64,000 nt of DNA from assembly GCA_905221605.1 (NCBI GenBank), contig CAJNDS010002202.1, positions 939,879 to 1,003,878 of the forward strand, read 5' to 3'. Under the pieces are notes generated by a model that did no database searches, was not told where the DNA came from, and saw only the letters and a list, made by a program, of their open reading frames with translations. Shown one piece after another: positions 28,831 to 40,769 of this stretch; positions within the stretch are counted from its first letter, which is position 1; every line of letters begins with the position of its first letter. The DNA comes from Symbiodinium natans (taxonomy: Eukaryota > Sar > Dinophyceae > Suessiales > Symbiodiniaceae). The position numbers and the translations under genes are program-made.

Positions 28831-29751
28831 TTTTATGGGGCCTAGGGTCTTAGGCTTATTGGGGCTTAGGGTTTAGGGTTTAAGGATTTGTGGGGTTTAG
28901 GGTTAGGGCTTAGGGTTTAGGGTTTGGAGTTAAGGGTGTAGGGTGTGGGGTTTAGGGTTTAGAGTTTGGGGTTTAGGCTTTCTTTGGGAGTCCTTTAAGC
29001 CTTAAACGTTTAAGGTTTGGGGCTTACAGCTCGAAAGCCCTAAATCCCTGAACCCTTTCAATCCCCCCAGAGCGGGATTTACCAAGCCCACAACCCCGGG
29101 TTTAGGGTTTATAGGGTTTTAGGGTTTAGGGTTTAGGGTTCAGGGTTTAGGGTTTAGGGTTTACCAATCGCTCGGAAGTGTGCTGCGCCTAGCACCCGAG
29201 AGGTCTTGTTGCTAAGCAGCGATCACCAGAATGGAGGAAGCTAGAAATCCTGAACCCAAAACCCTCAACACAAAACCCGAAATCCCTAAACCTTTTGCTA
29301 GCAGCGACTGGAGGATTCTGCTGAACGTCCTCAACCCCCCGTAGATTCCCTCACACAGCCTCAGCCCTGAAATAACCCTAAACCTAAACCCTTGAACCCT
29401 TGAACCCTTCACGCACCACCACCAAAAAAACAAAACCTACGCCAAAGCCCCTAAACCCTAAACCCTAAACCCTAAACCCTAAACCCTAAACCCTAAGCCC
29501 CGAAGTCCTCAAGCCCCAGAGTCCAGACCCCTATACCCGCCCCAACCCCCTCAAAAATGAAACAACATTGGGTTTAGGGGTTGAGGGTTTGAGGGTCACG
29601 CTAAGCTACAAAACCCTAAACCCTAAACCCTAAACCCTAAACCCTAAACCCTAAACCCTAAACCCTAAACTCTAAACCCCTAAACCCTAAACCCTAGTTG
29701 TTTTTGCCTAGGGTTTAGGTTTTTGAGGGTTTTGAGGGTTTGATCTTCGGC

Positions 29752-29801
29752 CCAAGGGGCCATCCTTGATGGCCCACACGGCCACGTAGTCGTTGGTCTC
29801 C
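29752..29801 (-). CDS. Short exon
   Basis: Acceptor GAGGCAG|G; reads ETNDYVAVWAIKDGPLG, strand-like with VAVWAI; donor TTGG|GCCGAAG (GC). Confidence 0.6.
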
Positions 29802-30637
29802 CTGCCTCAGGGGCTGTGGCGCTTTGGGGTTTAGGGTTTAGGGTTTAGGGTTTAGGTTTAGGGTTTGGGGTTTAGGGTTTAGGGTTTAGGATTTAGGGTT
29901 TAGGGGGGGGGGGGGGGGGGGGGGGGAAGCTTAGGTCTAAGGATTCGGGGTTTGGGAGGTTGGGACGTAGGACTCCAACAAAAAGATGGGGGTACAATCC
30001 AAGACCCTTGGGGAGGATCGCAAAACATAGATCCCGGATAGGGTTTAGGGTTTGTTATGGTTTAGGGTTTAGGGTCTAGGGTCTTAGGGTCTTAGGGTCT
30101 TAGGGTTTAGGGTTCAGGGTTCAGGGTTCAGGGTTCAGGGTTTCCGAAATTAGGGGTGTGTTCTTGAGGTCCTTATTTTAAGGGAATACTACTTTTGTCG
30201 GGGTCTGTCTTAGGGGTCCCTTCTTTTCGTAAATGCCCACATAGATCCCGTTAAAGCGTTCCTGAAAATTGGCCCAATAATCGTATAGGGTACTATTTTG
30301 GGGGTTCCTCCCAGGGGTCTGGGAAGCCTCTTGGAAGAAGTGCGGGCGGTTGCGGTTTGGGTTTTAAGGATACTGCAGTGGGAAGCTTGGTGGTTGTTGT
30401 GCTCCTTGGCTCCAATTATTTTTTAAAAGCATTCTGGCTGTAAAGGGTAGACGGGAGACGTTTTCAAGTTTAGGGCCATCAAGCCCCTAGGACATGTTTT
30501 CCTAACCACTCCCATACTCAAAACTAGGCTCCAAAAACTAGGCCCCAACTTGCCGTTGACTAAGCCTTATATGGTGCCTTACTTGAGGAGTCAGCCCTAA
30601 ACCCTAAACCCTAAACCCTAAACCCTAAACCCTAAAC

Positions 30638-30712
30638 CCTGGGTAGGATCGAAATCACATGCGAGGAGCCATCTGTGGAGGCAAAGATCAGGGAGCCGGA
30701 TCGTTTCCAGAC
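30638..30712 (-). CDS. Exon, propeller-like blade
   Basis: Acceptor ATCTGAG|GTC; reads VWKRSGSLIFASTDGSSH then VISILP. VW....LIFAS.DG....V.I is the usual WD40 strand pattern. Donor CCAGG|GTTTAG from the repeat. Confidence 0.65.
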
Positions 30713-31004
30713 CTCAGATGGGTTTCGGGTTCATAGCGTTTTATTTAGGGTTTAGGGTTTAGGGTTTAGGGCTTAGGGCTTAGGGGTTAAGGTTTAGGGT
30801 TTAGGGTTTAGGGTTTAGGGTTTAGATGGCTGTAGGGTTAGGGGTCCGCCAACCCTGGGCGGCGTGTTTGATCGGAGGGTTGGATCGCGGAGGGTAGGAT
30901 CGTTCTGGTACTCCCTCATACCCCAAAACCTCAAAGCAAGGGGGGGGGGGGACTTAGGGGCAGATGTTTTTTTGGACTAGGGTTTTTGGGGGTTTGTGTA
31001 GTCT

Positions 31005-31100
31005 AGTATAATGATCTAGTGACCACTAGGGTTTAGGGTTTAGGGTTTAGGGTTTAGGGTTTAGGGTTTCTAGTAGTTCTTCCGACCCCCATATTATACT
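31005..31100. mobile_element. Inverted-repeat element with TTTAGGG centre
   Basis: Left arm AGTATAATGATCTAGTGACC..CTAG and right arm CTAGTAG....GACCCCCATATTATACT are imperfect complements; between them are six TTTAGGG units. Related arms near 7,650, 23,660 and 113. Confidence 0.6.
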
Positions 31101-31131
31101 GTCTGCTTTTTCATGAAAAACCCGGAACCGC

Positions 31132-31161
31132 CATGAATTCAGCTGCCGGGATCCTCAGCAC
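31132..31161 (-). CDS. Microexon, 10 codons
   Basis: Acceptor CAGAAG|GTG; reads VLRIPAAEFM; donor ATG|GCGGTT (GC). Also open upstream to an ATG (MQK). Confidence 0.4.
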
Positions 31162-31393
31162 CTTCTGCATGTTGAGGGTTTAGGGTTTAGGGTTTAGGGC
31201 CCCCCAAACCCTAAGCCCTAAACCTTAGGCTCTTCAACCCTACCTGGGACGCGATTTACCTACAGCTCAGTAGTAAGTAACTGCCCTTAATCAGTAGGTA
31301 TAACCCACCCTAAACCCTAGACCCTAGACCTTAAACCCTAAACCCTATAAAACTGTAGGTAAAGATGCTCCCAGGTACCCTCGAAACCTGAAC

Positions 31394-31468
31394 TCCGGCA
31401 AGGCTTCCCGGCTCGGAAGCCTTCGCGAAGCCAGGGTGCTTGAATGAGCCTTTTTCTAGCCAAGTCTC
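31394..31468 (-). CDS. Exon, 25 codons
   Basis: Acceptor GGCCAG|GAG; reads ETWLEKGSFKHPGFAKASE; donor GCCGGA|GTTCAG. Phase 0 at both ends. Confidence 0.6.
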
Positions 31469-31586
31469 CTGGCCCCACGGCCAAAAAACTCCTACTCCCG
31501 ACCCTAAACCCTAAACCCTAAACCCTAAACCCTAAACCCTAAACCCTAAACCCTAAACGTCAAACTCCCACTACAAAGGTTGTAGC

Positions 31587-31639
31587 CGCGGGGCTGCGGA
31601 GACGCTCTTGATGATGTTGGCATTCTTGGCCTTTCCTTC
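31587..31639 (-). CDS. Short exon
   Basis: Acceptor TTGCAG|GAA; reads EGKAKNANIIKSVSAAP; donor CCGCG|GCTACA (GC). Confidence 0.65.
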
Positions 31640-31859
31640 CTGCAAGGGTAGCCACCACTTCTTAGGGTTGTTGGGGTTTAGGGTTTCGGGTTTCGGGTTT
31701 AGGGTTTAGGGTTTAGGGTTTCGGGTTTAGGGTATAGGGTTGAGGGAGCTTTAGGGTTTAGGGTTGAGGGGTCCCTTTATACGGGCCCTGAAAAGGGGGA
31801 CCCCTTTTTGGGGTTTGGGGTCTAGGGGTTTTGGAGTTGTACGGTTCGGGTAGAGTAAA

Positions 31860-32600
31860 TTGTTGGAACATTCTTATCGCCATGCCCCAGAAGGTATACT
31901 AAAGGGAATCCCAGCTCTTCTTAGGCTATAGATGGATTAGTATTCTTCATTATTTACGGCGGTTCTTATGCAAATAGTAGCGAAAGGGTACTGCGCATAT
32001 ATACCCTATACTGCAACACAACCCAAGGGCCCTTGCATCAGAAACTGGTAAAGGAGGTAAGCGACCATAGTAAGGGACCTCGCGTTTAGGGTTTCGGATT
32101 TACGGTTTGGGTCACGATCAAACCAGCGTGCAACCCTATCCCGAGATTCAAAAACACATCCTGAACCCTTGTACAGTATGATCCCTTGGCCCACAAAACC
32201 GCTGAAATGTGCTAGTGAAACCGAAAGCTTCTACCCTAAACGCCTACAGGCTACTAAGAGAGGGGCAGACATTTGAAGCCCGGAAGCCGTAAACCAAACC
32301 TTGAACCCTCTTACCCGCAGAGGGATTTCGGCAGGGTGTGAGATTTCAGGAAACGATGGGCAACAGCAACTTACAGCAAGTTGGCATAGTACCTCGGAGC
32401 CCTTCAAGACCACTCGTAAGACTCAAACATTCTCCTGCGCCTTGCCCAAAAACCCTAAACCCTTCAAGCCCTTGTCAGCCCAACAACACTATAAATCCTG
32501 AACCCGAAAAAACTTAAACCCTAAACCCGCCTGAACCCTGGACCCTATAAACCCTGATCAGGGAACCCTAAACCCTAAACCCTGCACCCTAAACCCTAAC
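31860..32600. other. Intronic sequence with dispersed repeats
   Basis: Contains one member of the GGAATCCCAGCTC repeat family (31,859-31,925, relatives at 32,690 and 37,503) and an ACCATA..AAGGGACC piece related to the 44,260 and 48,180 repeats. Open frames on both strands near 32,230-32,500 lack good splice sites. Confidence 0.45.
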
Positions 32601-32616
32601 CCTAAACCTTGTAAAC

Positions 32617-32653
32617 CTCCATCTGCTCGTTAGGCTTCGTACCAGAGGCATCC
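32617..32653 (-). CDS. Short exon
   Basis: Acceptor ACGTAG|G; reads DASGTKPNEQME; donor ATGGAG|GTTTACAAG. Confidence 0.5.
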
Positions 32654-33359
32654 CTACGTTCTTGTGGGCTAGGGCATACAGTAAACCCCAACAAGTTGGA
32701 AACCTTTTTAACGACAAATAGTGATGGTATTCCCTATACTTTACTCTTAGGGATTGAGGCTATTGAGTTTTCCAACTTTTTGGCTTCTACTATACTTCTG
32801 AGAAAACTTTGGCAACTGGCTCCTTGAAGTTGTAGATTCCAAACTTGTCTCTGGCAACAGACCTGGTTTAGGGTTTAGGGTTTAGGGTTGAGGGTTTGCA
32901 GCCTAGGGCAAGCTTGTCTCTGGCAACAAACGTGGCTCAGGGTTTAGGGTTTAGGGGTTTAAGGTTTAGGACAACCTTGTCTCTGGCAACAGGCCCGCAT
33001 GGGTTGAGGGGCTTTGGGGTTGTTTAGGGGATTAGGTAATGGCAAATTTGAGGCAGACTTCTCTGCGGCCGCAAACCTGGCTTGGGGGGAGGGGTTAAGG
33101 GCAAACCCTAAACCCCAAACCGTAAACCCTAAACGCTAAACCCTAAACCCTAAACCCGAAACCCTAAACCCTAAGCTGATCTCCGGCAACAAGCCTGTGT
33201 AGGTTTAGGTCTTAGGGCTTACGGGTTGCTTGGGGTGCTACAACAACTCTTCACCCTGCGCCCATATATGCCAATAAGTCCTAAACCAGGTTTAGGGTTT
33301 AGGGTTTAGGGTATAGGGTTTGGGGTTAGGGTTTAGGGCTTCTCAACCCAGAAGCCTAC

Positions 33360-33404
33360 CGCCTTGATGGGCTGAACCACCTGCATCGGTGCGCTTTGTA
33401 GATC
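33360..33404 (-). CDS. Exon, 15 codons
   Basis: Acceptor CCTCAG|GAT; reads DLQSAPMQVVQPIKA; donor GCG|GTAGGC. Phase 0 at both ends. Confidence 0.6.
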
Positions 33405-33836
33405 CTGAGGTTTTGGTTCGGAATTCCGTAAGCTCAAAAGCTTAAACCCAAGGGTCTGTACAAACACCCTGTCTTTTGTAGAAAAGAAAGGAAAACTATG
33501 GGTGCGTCCTGAAATACCTCAGCTACGGATCACTCACATATATGCATGTGTGTATATATATATATATGTCTATATAATAATGATACGAATATATGTTCTT
33601 CAGGACCAGGGTTGAAGTAACCCTCGACCCCAGACCCCAGGAATCTTACGGACTCTCAATAGGGAGTTTCCTTCTACCCCCCCCCCCCCCCCCCACCATC
33701 TAAGCCTTCAATGGATAGTTTAGGGAACCCTAAACCCTAAACCCTAAACCCTAAACCCTAAACCCTAAACCCTAAACCCTAAACCCTAGGCCGTGGGAAG
33801 TGCGACTTCATAAAGACCTGGGCGTGGCTGCCTGGC

Positions 33837-33918
33837 CTGTGGATGGCGACGTCCATGGAGAGCTTCGTGAGGAGCTTCCCTTTGCCGCTCCACAAGAAGA
33901 CGCCGATGTCGTCCTCTT
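33837..33918 (-). CDS. Exon, acidic then strand-rich
   Basis: Acceptor GTGAAG|AA; reads EDDIGVFLWSGKGKLLTKL then SMDVAIH; donor CACAG|GCCAGG (GC). The frame stays open to 33,793, where ACG|GCCTAG is an alternative. IGVFLWSGKGKLL is again propeller-like. Confidence 0.65.
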
Positions 33919-34100
33919 CTTCACGGGTGGTGGGGGTTTATCAGGCTTTAAGGGCTTTTTAGGGCTGTATGGGCTTTTTAGGGTTTATGGGTTTTTTTGG
34001 GCTGATGGGGTTGAAAAGGGCAGCACGGGACATTTTGAGGTGTATACAGATTGTAGGGATCGGGTTTAGGCGTTTTTGTCCAGGCTTAGGAGGCTTAGGT

Positions 34101-34233
34101 TGGGATGTTCCCCATATACTAACAGTCCTTCATAGGGGTTAGCATAGGGGTTTAGGGTTTAGGGTTTAGGGTTTTTTAGGGTTCAGGGTTGCTATAATCC
34201 CTATGAAAGACTGTTAGTATAAGGGGTAACATC
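34101..34233. mobile_element. MITE-like inverted repeat with TTTAGGG centre
   Basis: TGGGATGTTCCCCATATACT....CATAGGGGTT is answered by ..CCCTATGAAAGACTGTTAGT..GGGGTAACATC. Same family as 3785-3874, but with about four TTTAGGG units in the loop where the other copy has a few unrelated bases. Confidence 0.75.
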
Positions 34234-34472
34234 AGGGCTCAGGGGTTTAGGGCTTACGCTCCTTGGGGGCCCGAAGCTGGCTGAGTAGCCTGTTTTTCGG
34301 TGTGGCGCCACATTTTCTTTAAAGATGTGGCAGGCCCTTTGGGGGTTTCCGAAATTAAGGGGAACCTTTTATTAGGGTTCTCATAAAAAAGGGAATTCTA
34401 CTATTTGGGGGTGTATATTAGGGGTCCACGATGTTCGTAAACTCCGATTCTTGAAACGCACGCCGAGGAGAC

Positions 34473-34551
34473 AAATTTTTGAAAGGTGTGTGTTGAAGGT
34501 GCAGGACTCCATCTTCTGGTAGTCGTCCTGCAGGAGTGCCCAGTGCTTCCT
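34473..34551 (-). CDS. Exon, helical segment
   Basis: Acceptor ACTGCAG|AGG; reads RKHWALLQDDYQKMESC then TFNTHLSKI; donor ATTT|GTCTCC. Confidence 0.6.
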
Positions 34552-34646
34552 CTGCAGTTGGGGGCCGGAGCCCGAATGATTGAACCCAGGGCTGCGAGGG
34601 TCATATGGCTGGACCGGGCCATGTCCTTATCCGCACGCCCCCTTGC

Positions 34647-34712
34647 CTCATGTCTGTCTGGCCACTGAGGGCGCATTTTGCAGAGGGAGATTTCAAAGCT
34701 GAAGCCTCTCTT
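34647..34712 (-). CDS. Exon, 22 codons
   Basis: Acceptor TTGCAG|AAG; reads KRGFSFEISLCKMRPQWP then DRHE; donor CATGAG|GCAAGG (GC). The frame stays open further toward 34,551, so the exon end is uncertain. Confidence 0.5.
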
Positions 34713-35103
34713 CTGCAACAGTCAGGTGCTGGGCTCTCTCAAGAATAGGCTCGGGTTTAGGAGTTGGGCGTTTAGGGTTGAGGGCTTGGGGGTTGAGGGC
34801 TCTGTGTCCAAATTCCCTACTCAGAAACCTCACCTTGGTAGCCTCAGTAACCATATTATGATAAGGGGCACCCTTTTGGGGGTTAGTTACGTTCTACGGA
34901 AACACAGGACCCAAAAACAAAAAGTTTAGGGTTTAGGGTTTAGGGTTTAGGGTTTAGGGTTTAGGGTTTAGGGTTTAGGAACCAAGTCACGCCAACAGAT
35001 ACCAATTCCTCAACCCTAAACCCGACAACGGACGGGGGTGTCGCTCCAGACAGGTCCACGCTCTACGGGTTTACGGTTTAGGGTTTAGGGCCGTTCAGGG
35101 TTC

Positions 35104-35212
35104 CCCAAAGGGTCCTAAGTACCTACATAGTAGAAAGTAGGGTTTCCATAATAGGTACTACTATTATGGTTTGGACAAGTGTCCCCCATACAGGTACTTC
35201 GGACCCTTTGGG
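35104..35212. mobile_element. Inverted-repeat element, CCCCAAAGGGTCC
   Basis: Outer arms CCCAAAGGGTCCTAAGTACC and GGTACTTCGGACCCTTTGGG pair. An inner palindrome (CCATAATAG...CTATTATGG) lies within. Confidence 0.7.
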
Positions 35213-36063
35213 TTCAAAAACCCCTAAAGATCTTGGAGGGTTTAGGGTTTAGGGTTCAGGGTTCAGGGCTTAGGGTTTAGATAGGGTTAGGGTTTAGAGT
35301 TTTGGCTTTGGGGTTTGGGGTTTAGGGTTTTCGTTGAGGGTTTAGGGTTTAGGTTTAAGGCTTCGGGACTTACATGTGTTCAATCTAAGCCCCTCAATCG
35401 CAGCAAATACGCCGGAGAGACATGGCCATACATTTGAATTTGGAATCAACCCCAAAAGCCTAGAAGCTTAAACCCGAGCTCGAAACTCTGAAACCCTTAA
35501 ATCCTGAAACCTTGAAACACTGAAACCCTAAGTCCCAGAACCCTGAAACCCTAGAAAACAAAAACCCAAAACCCCAACACCTAAATAAACCCTAAACCCT
35601 AAGCCCTAAGCCCAAAGCCCTAAACCCTAAACCCTAAGCCCTAAGCCCTAAACCCTAAACCCTAAACCCTAAACCCCGCAAAAGCAAAGAAGCAGGGTCC
35701 GAACTGCCCTCCGGGGCTGATCCATCTTCGGTCTCCTTAGCTTCCCAGACCATGCCCTTCAAAAGCCTGAAAATGGTTTAGGGTTTAGGGTTTAGGGTTT
35801 AGGGGTAGGGTTTAAGGTTTCGGGTTTAGGGTCTGCTTCCCAGACCCCTTGGACGATCCAGAAAGTAGAACCCCCCACCTCCGGTTTCAGGGGTTAGTTT
35901 AGGTCTTCAGGGTTTTAGGCTTTGGGGTTTAGGTAGGGTTTGGGGGGTGAGGGGTCTCAGGGTTTAGGGTTGAGGGTTGCGGGTTTAGGGCCGAGGCTTT
36001 TGGGATTCAAGGGTTCAGGAATCTAGGGCCTTTAGAGCTTCAGGTTGTGGGGGTGTATCTTAA

Positions 36064-36176
36064 CTTGGCTGCACTTAGGAGGGTAGCAAAAAAACTAAAC
36101 TTTAAGCTGCCTGATTAAGAAACCCAATAAACCCAAAAAGGCTAAAGATGTAAAGTTACAGTAAAGCACCACAAAG
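36064..36176 (+). repeat. 113 bp dispersed repeat, copy 1
   Basis: Begins CTTGGCTGCACTTAGGAGGG, contains GATTAAGAAACCCAA.AAACCC and ends CAGTAAAGCACCACAAAG. Copies at 44,116-44,228 and 51,437-51,548 are about 90% alike and the same length. No inverted ends seen; possibly a SINE-like or small-RNA-derived unit. Confidence 0.75.
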
Positions 36177-36485
36177 TTAAAATTTAGGGTAGGGTTTCGG
36201 GGTGAGCGTTCAGGGACTGCAGCTTGGGATGTTCCCCCTTATACTAGTAGCTCTTGATCGGGGTTTCAGAGTTTAGGGTACGTGAGCCTGGGAGTTCAAG
36301 GGGTTTAGGGTTTAGGGTTTAGGGTTTAGGGTTTTGGGTTTAGGGTTTAGGGTTTTGGGTTTAGGGTTTAGGCAATTCAAGAGTGTAGGGTTTTAGGCTT
36401 GGGGGTTGAAGGCTTAGGGGCCCCCCAAAGGACCTTGTCGGACTACGGATGCTGCTTATCTCACGTGTGGAACAACCCTAAACCC

Positions 36486-36620
36486 TAACCCCAAACCAAC
36501 CCTACAACCTACAACCTACAACCTACAACCTACAACCTACAACCTACAACCTACAACCTACAACCTACACCCTACACCCTACAACCCTACAACCCTACAA
36601 CCCTACAACCCTACAACCCT
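36486..36620 (-). repeat. (CCTACAA)n array
   Basis: Fourteen or so units of CCTACAA and CCCTACAA, a derivative of CCCTAAA, running into CCCTAAA at the right. Confidence 0.95.
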
Positions 36621-36721
36621 AAACCCTAAAACCCTAAACCAGAAACCCGAAACCCTAAACCCTAAACCCGAATTGAAATCATACCCTGGAGGCAGGGCGC
36701 AGGCGCTGTCGTGCAGCTCAC

Positions 36722-36778
36722 CCAGCGGGGCCCATCTTCCCCATAGTCTCCCACGAAGCGGCAGCAATCCACTGGCGC
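36722..36778 (-). CDS. Exon, 19 codons
   Basis: Acceptor ACCAG|GCG (AG|GC type); reads APVDCCRFVGDYGEDGPRW; donor TGG|GTGAGC. Phase 0 at both ends, both splice sites strong. Confidence 0.65.
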
Positions 36779-37502
36779 CTGGTTTAGGGTTTAGGGTTTA
36801 GGGTTTAGGGTTTAGGGTTTAGGGTTTAGGGTTTAGGGTTTAGGGCCACTTCCCCTAGCCCGAAGCCCTAAACCCAAGAACTGCGTATCGCAACATGCCC
36901 AGAAGCCCTCCACGCCAACGCTGCAGAAACCCCCAAAAACTAAAACCCTAACCCTAAACCCTAAACCCTAAACCCTAAACCCTAAACCCTAAACCCCGAT
37001 GACCATAGAGTTTAGGGCTTATAGGTGAACCCCTACACCCACAAGCCGCTGGCGCCTAAACCTCCAAAACTGTAAATTCCTCAACCCCCAAAAGCTTAGG
37101 GTTTAGGGTTGAGGGCTTAGACCCTAAACCCTAAACCCTAAACCCTAAACCCTAACCCTAAACCCTAAACCCCAAACCCTAAACCCTAAGCCCTAAGCCC
37201 TAAGACCTAAGCCCTAAGCCCCAAACCCTAGGCCCCACAACAGAACACAGGACCTTGTGCTCGAGGGTCAGCTTGACACCTCGGCGCTGTCAACGTGCGG
37301 CTGGAGACTCAAAGTCCGAACGCTTTGGGCTTTTAGGGCTTAGGGCTTAGGGCTTCGGGCTTCGGGCTTAGGGCTTAGGGCTGATTCTATCCCCGTGATA
37401 ATCCCGATGAAGGACTGGGGAACATGCTAACGTCAGGGTGTAAAGGGTTTAGGGTTTAACGGGTTCTAAGGTTTGGGGTTTTAAAGGGTTTACGGGAACC
37501 TC

Positions 37503-37707
37503 CAACAAGTTGGAATATCCTTATCCCTAAACCCTAAACCCTAAACCCTAAACCCCAAAAGGCATACGGAAGGGAATCCCAGCTCGAATCAGCCTTAGAC
37601 CATGCTCCAACTTTCTGGAGTTTACCCCTAAGGCTCCAAGGACTCTTAACTTAAGGTATTAAGCCCAAAGGCTTCATTATGAAAGGTGTTTGGGCCTTTT
37701 TTGAGCG
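37503..37707 (+). repeat. Two dispersed repeats side by side
   Basis: 37,503-37,620: CAACAAGTTGGA..TCCTTATC, a CCCTAAA insert, then GGAAGGGAATCCCAGCTC..CTCCAACTTTCTGG, so its ends are partly inverted. 37,617-37,707: second copy of the 7973 family. Confidence 0.55.
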
Positions 37708-38169
37708 TAAGGGTTGGGGTTTAGAGAATTGTCAGGGCTTGGGTGGCTTGACAGTTTAGTATAGGCTAGAGGTTGGGCTGTAGACTTTATGGGTGTAGGG
37801 TCTACGTAGTGTTTCGGGTTAGGGTAGTAGGCTCCAAGGGTCTTCTATGGTGTTGAGGGCTTGTATTTAGGGCTCGGGGCTGTAGGCATTTGCATTGGAG
37901 TCTGGGCCCAGTCATTATCTTGAACCCTTTCAAGAAGCCCTAAACCCGAAGACCCTTATTCAACCCTACCACCTGAAACTGAGATCTGAACTTCGAACCC
38001 TAAACCCGAAACCAAGAACCCTAAACCCAAAACCCCCATAAACCCCTAACCCCTAAACCCAACACCAAGAACCCTAAACCCAAAACCCCCTAAGCCCTAG
38101 ACCAACTGGCACCTGAAATCATCCCACGAGCCTAGAGATACCACCTTTCGATCGAAATAATCGCCCAAC

Positions 38170-38780
38170 TTGCCCCTTAGAGTTTAGGGTTTAGGGTTTA
38201 GGGTTTAGGGTTTAGGGTTTAGGGTTTAGGGTTTAGGGTTTAGGGTTTAGGGTTGCCTCCATCAGGAAACCCTTAGCCTTTTGGTGTATACACAGTCCTA
38301 ACAAAATCGAAAGGTTAACCTTTTCTGGCGCACGAGTATGGGCCCTTGGGTTTTGTTGGGTATGCAAGGCATGGGTAAGGGGTCCCCTTTTCAGGGTTTA
38401 GGGACCATGAAGCTACCCTAAGAGGCTTTAGGGTTTAGGGTTTAGGGTTTAGGGTTTAGGGTTTAGGGTTTAGGGTTGTCTCCATCAGAATTCAAGCAGT
38501 GGCTGGCCACCGAGCCCTCGCCCCAGAACCCCCAAACCCCCAAAAAACCGACGCTTGAAACGCCTGACCCAAAGTAAACCCTGAAAAATAAACCCTAAAA
38601 AGTAAACCTAAAAAGTAAACCCTAAACCCTACCCCTGACCCCTAAACCCTAAACCCTAGACTCCAACCCCAAAACCCTAAACCCTAAACCCTGAACCCTG
38701 AACCCTGAACCCTGAACCCTGAACCCTGAACCCTGAACCCTGAACCCTAAACCCTAAACCCTAAACTCTAAACCCCAACC
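38170..38780. repeat. Telomere-like arrays of both orientations
   Basis: TTTAGGG at 38,184-38,254 and 38,425-38,475; then CCCTAAA with a block of about nine CCCTGAA units (38,688-38,750). Intronic; no exon recognised from 37,710 to 40,030. Confidence 0.85.
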
Positions 38781-39009
38781 CTAAACCCTAAAACCTTTTA
38801 GGGTAGTTTCATGGTCCCTCAATATGGGCCCTTAAAAGGGGCCTCTTACACACCCCTTATATACACAATGAACGTTAACCTTTCGATTTTGGTAGGACTA
38901 TATTCTATTCTATATACAACAAAACGCTAAACGTCACCTACCCAGCTACCAAGTTGAACCGCCAGGGCCCCAAACCCTGAAACCCTAAGAAGTCTCAAAC
39001 CGCAGAGCC

Positions 39010-39470
39010 CCCCAACAAGAACTAAACCCTAAGCACCTAATCTGTAGGGCTTCCGTCCGCAGCCAGCCCCCCCCCCCCGCCCCCCCCAAAAAGGGACCCC
39101 AACCCCCAACAAGAACTAAACCCTAAGCACCTAATCTGTAGGGCGTCCGTTCGCAGCCACCCCCCCCCCGCCGCCCCCCCCCCCCTCCCCCCCCCAAAGG
39201 GACCCCAACCCCCACAGGAACTAAATCCCTAAGCACTAATCGTAGGCTTCCGTTCGCACAGCCCCGCCCCCCCCCCCCCCGCCCCCCCCAAAGGACCCCA
39301 ACCCCCAACAAGAACTAAACCCTAAGCACGCTAATCTGTAGGGCTTCCGTGCGCAGCCAGCCCCCCCCCCCCCGCCCCCCCCCTAAAAAAAAAAAATCCA
39401 ACCCCCAACAAGAACTAAACCCTAAGCACCTAATCTGTAGGGCTTCCGTTCGCAGCCAGCCCCCCCCCCT
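39010..39470 (+). repeat. Minisatellite of about 97 bp containing a telomere unit
   Basis: Five copies of CAACAAGAACTAAACCCTAA..GCACCTAATCTGTAGGGC-type sequence, TTCCGTTCGCAGCC and a long C run with A/G interruptions. Copies begin near 39,012, 39,107, 39,208, 39,307 and 39,407. Frames across it are artefacts. Confidence 0.9.
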
Positions 39471-40030
39471 CAAAAAAAACAATAAACAAATAAATCCCAA
39501 GCAAGGTGCCCTCTTCCCGTCAACCCCTCACCCCTCAACCCATAGCCCTAAACCCAAACCCCAACACCCTAAACCCCAAAACCCTAAACTCCAAACCCTA
39601 AAACACCGAGGCAAGCCACGCATGTCCTTCAGTGCAAGGCAGTACTGATTGTCAGCTTCCTCCACATCCTTCCCAAAGAGTTACGGGGTTTAGGGTTTAG
39701 GGTTTGGGGTTTGGGGTTTGGGGTTTAGGGTTTAGGGTTTTGCGGTGAGGGGTTAGGGTCTAGGAACTGTTGGTGTTCAGGGTGTAGTGTGTCGGGTTTA
39801 CGATCCAGCAACTATTGGGGTGCACGGCTCAGAGTTTAGGGCTGAGGGTCTCGGAACTATTAGGGTTTAGGGTCTAGGAACTGCTAGGGTATTGGGTTTA
39901 GGGTCTAGAAACTATTAGGGTTGAGGGCTTAGGGTCTAGGAAGTATTGGGGTTAGGGTTTAGTCTAGGAAGGACCAGGGTTGAGGGTCTAGGGACTATAA
40001 GGAGTGCTGTTTAAGGGTCTTCTGGGTCTG

Positions 40031-40126
40031 GGATTTGAGAAGGATGCGGAGGTTTGAAGAGTGTATTGCCACAGGGACCAATACTCCATCAACAGCTTCA
40101 TTCGCTTTAGGACGTCGTTTTAGGAT
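40031..40126 (-). CDS. Exon, propeller-like
   Basis: Acceptor CCGAG|ATC; reads ILKRRPKANEAVDGVLV then PVAIHSSNLRILLKS. VLVPVAIHSSNLRILL fits a strand-turn-strand repeat. Donor not clear. Confidence 0.55.
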
Positions 40127-40684
40127 CTCGGCGGGAATTGGAGGTGCCATAAACCCTAAACCCGAAGCCCTAAACCCTAAACCCCGAGTAAGGGGTGTTG
40201 GGTTCTTCGCCCATGGCTTGGGTCCACCATGAGATGTTCACCATCAAGGCTCGATTGGCTCAAGATATTTTTGTGTGTGTGTGCTTTATTACGTGTCTAT
40301 CCACATGTAGGCACGCATGCAATTGCATGTGTGGATTCGTGCATGCATGCATATACGCATATGTTGTCGTTGCCTTTCGCCAGGGGACTAGGAACAGTTC
40401 AAAGCAAGGTAGCTTTGATGCTTAAGACTATATGCCGAAACCCAGCAGCATGAGCCACCCAAGCCGTCAACCCTAAACCCTGAAAAACCCTGACCCCTAC
40501 ACCCAATAAGCCCTCAAACCCACCCCACCCCCCCCCCCTCCCCCCCGCGGTCTCTAAACCCTAAACCCTAAGCCCTAAACCCTCTACCGCCTCTACCCTA
40601 CTACCCTACACCCTAAACCTTCTACCCTGCACCCTAAACCCTAAGCCTAAACCCTACCTATCAACCCACCGAAATCCCCCCGGC

Positions 40685-40769
40685 CTCCATATCTTCCATG
40701 TCGAAGTCCTCGTCATCCGGATCGAAGGCATCATTGTCAGCCTCCAGGTCCTCTAGTGCGGGCTTCATT
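40685..40769 (-). CDS. Exon, highly acidic
   Basis: Acceptor CCACAG|A; reads MKPALEDLEADNDAFDPD then DEDFDMEDME; donor ATGGAG|GCCGGG (GC). Acidic linker typical of nuclear or chromatin-associated proteins. Confidence 0.7.

Noticed and set aside
36486-39470. CRISPR-like regular repeats
   Set aside because: Repeats are contiguous (no unique spacers of constant length) and the context is eukaryotic.
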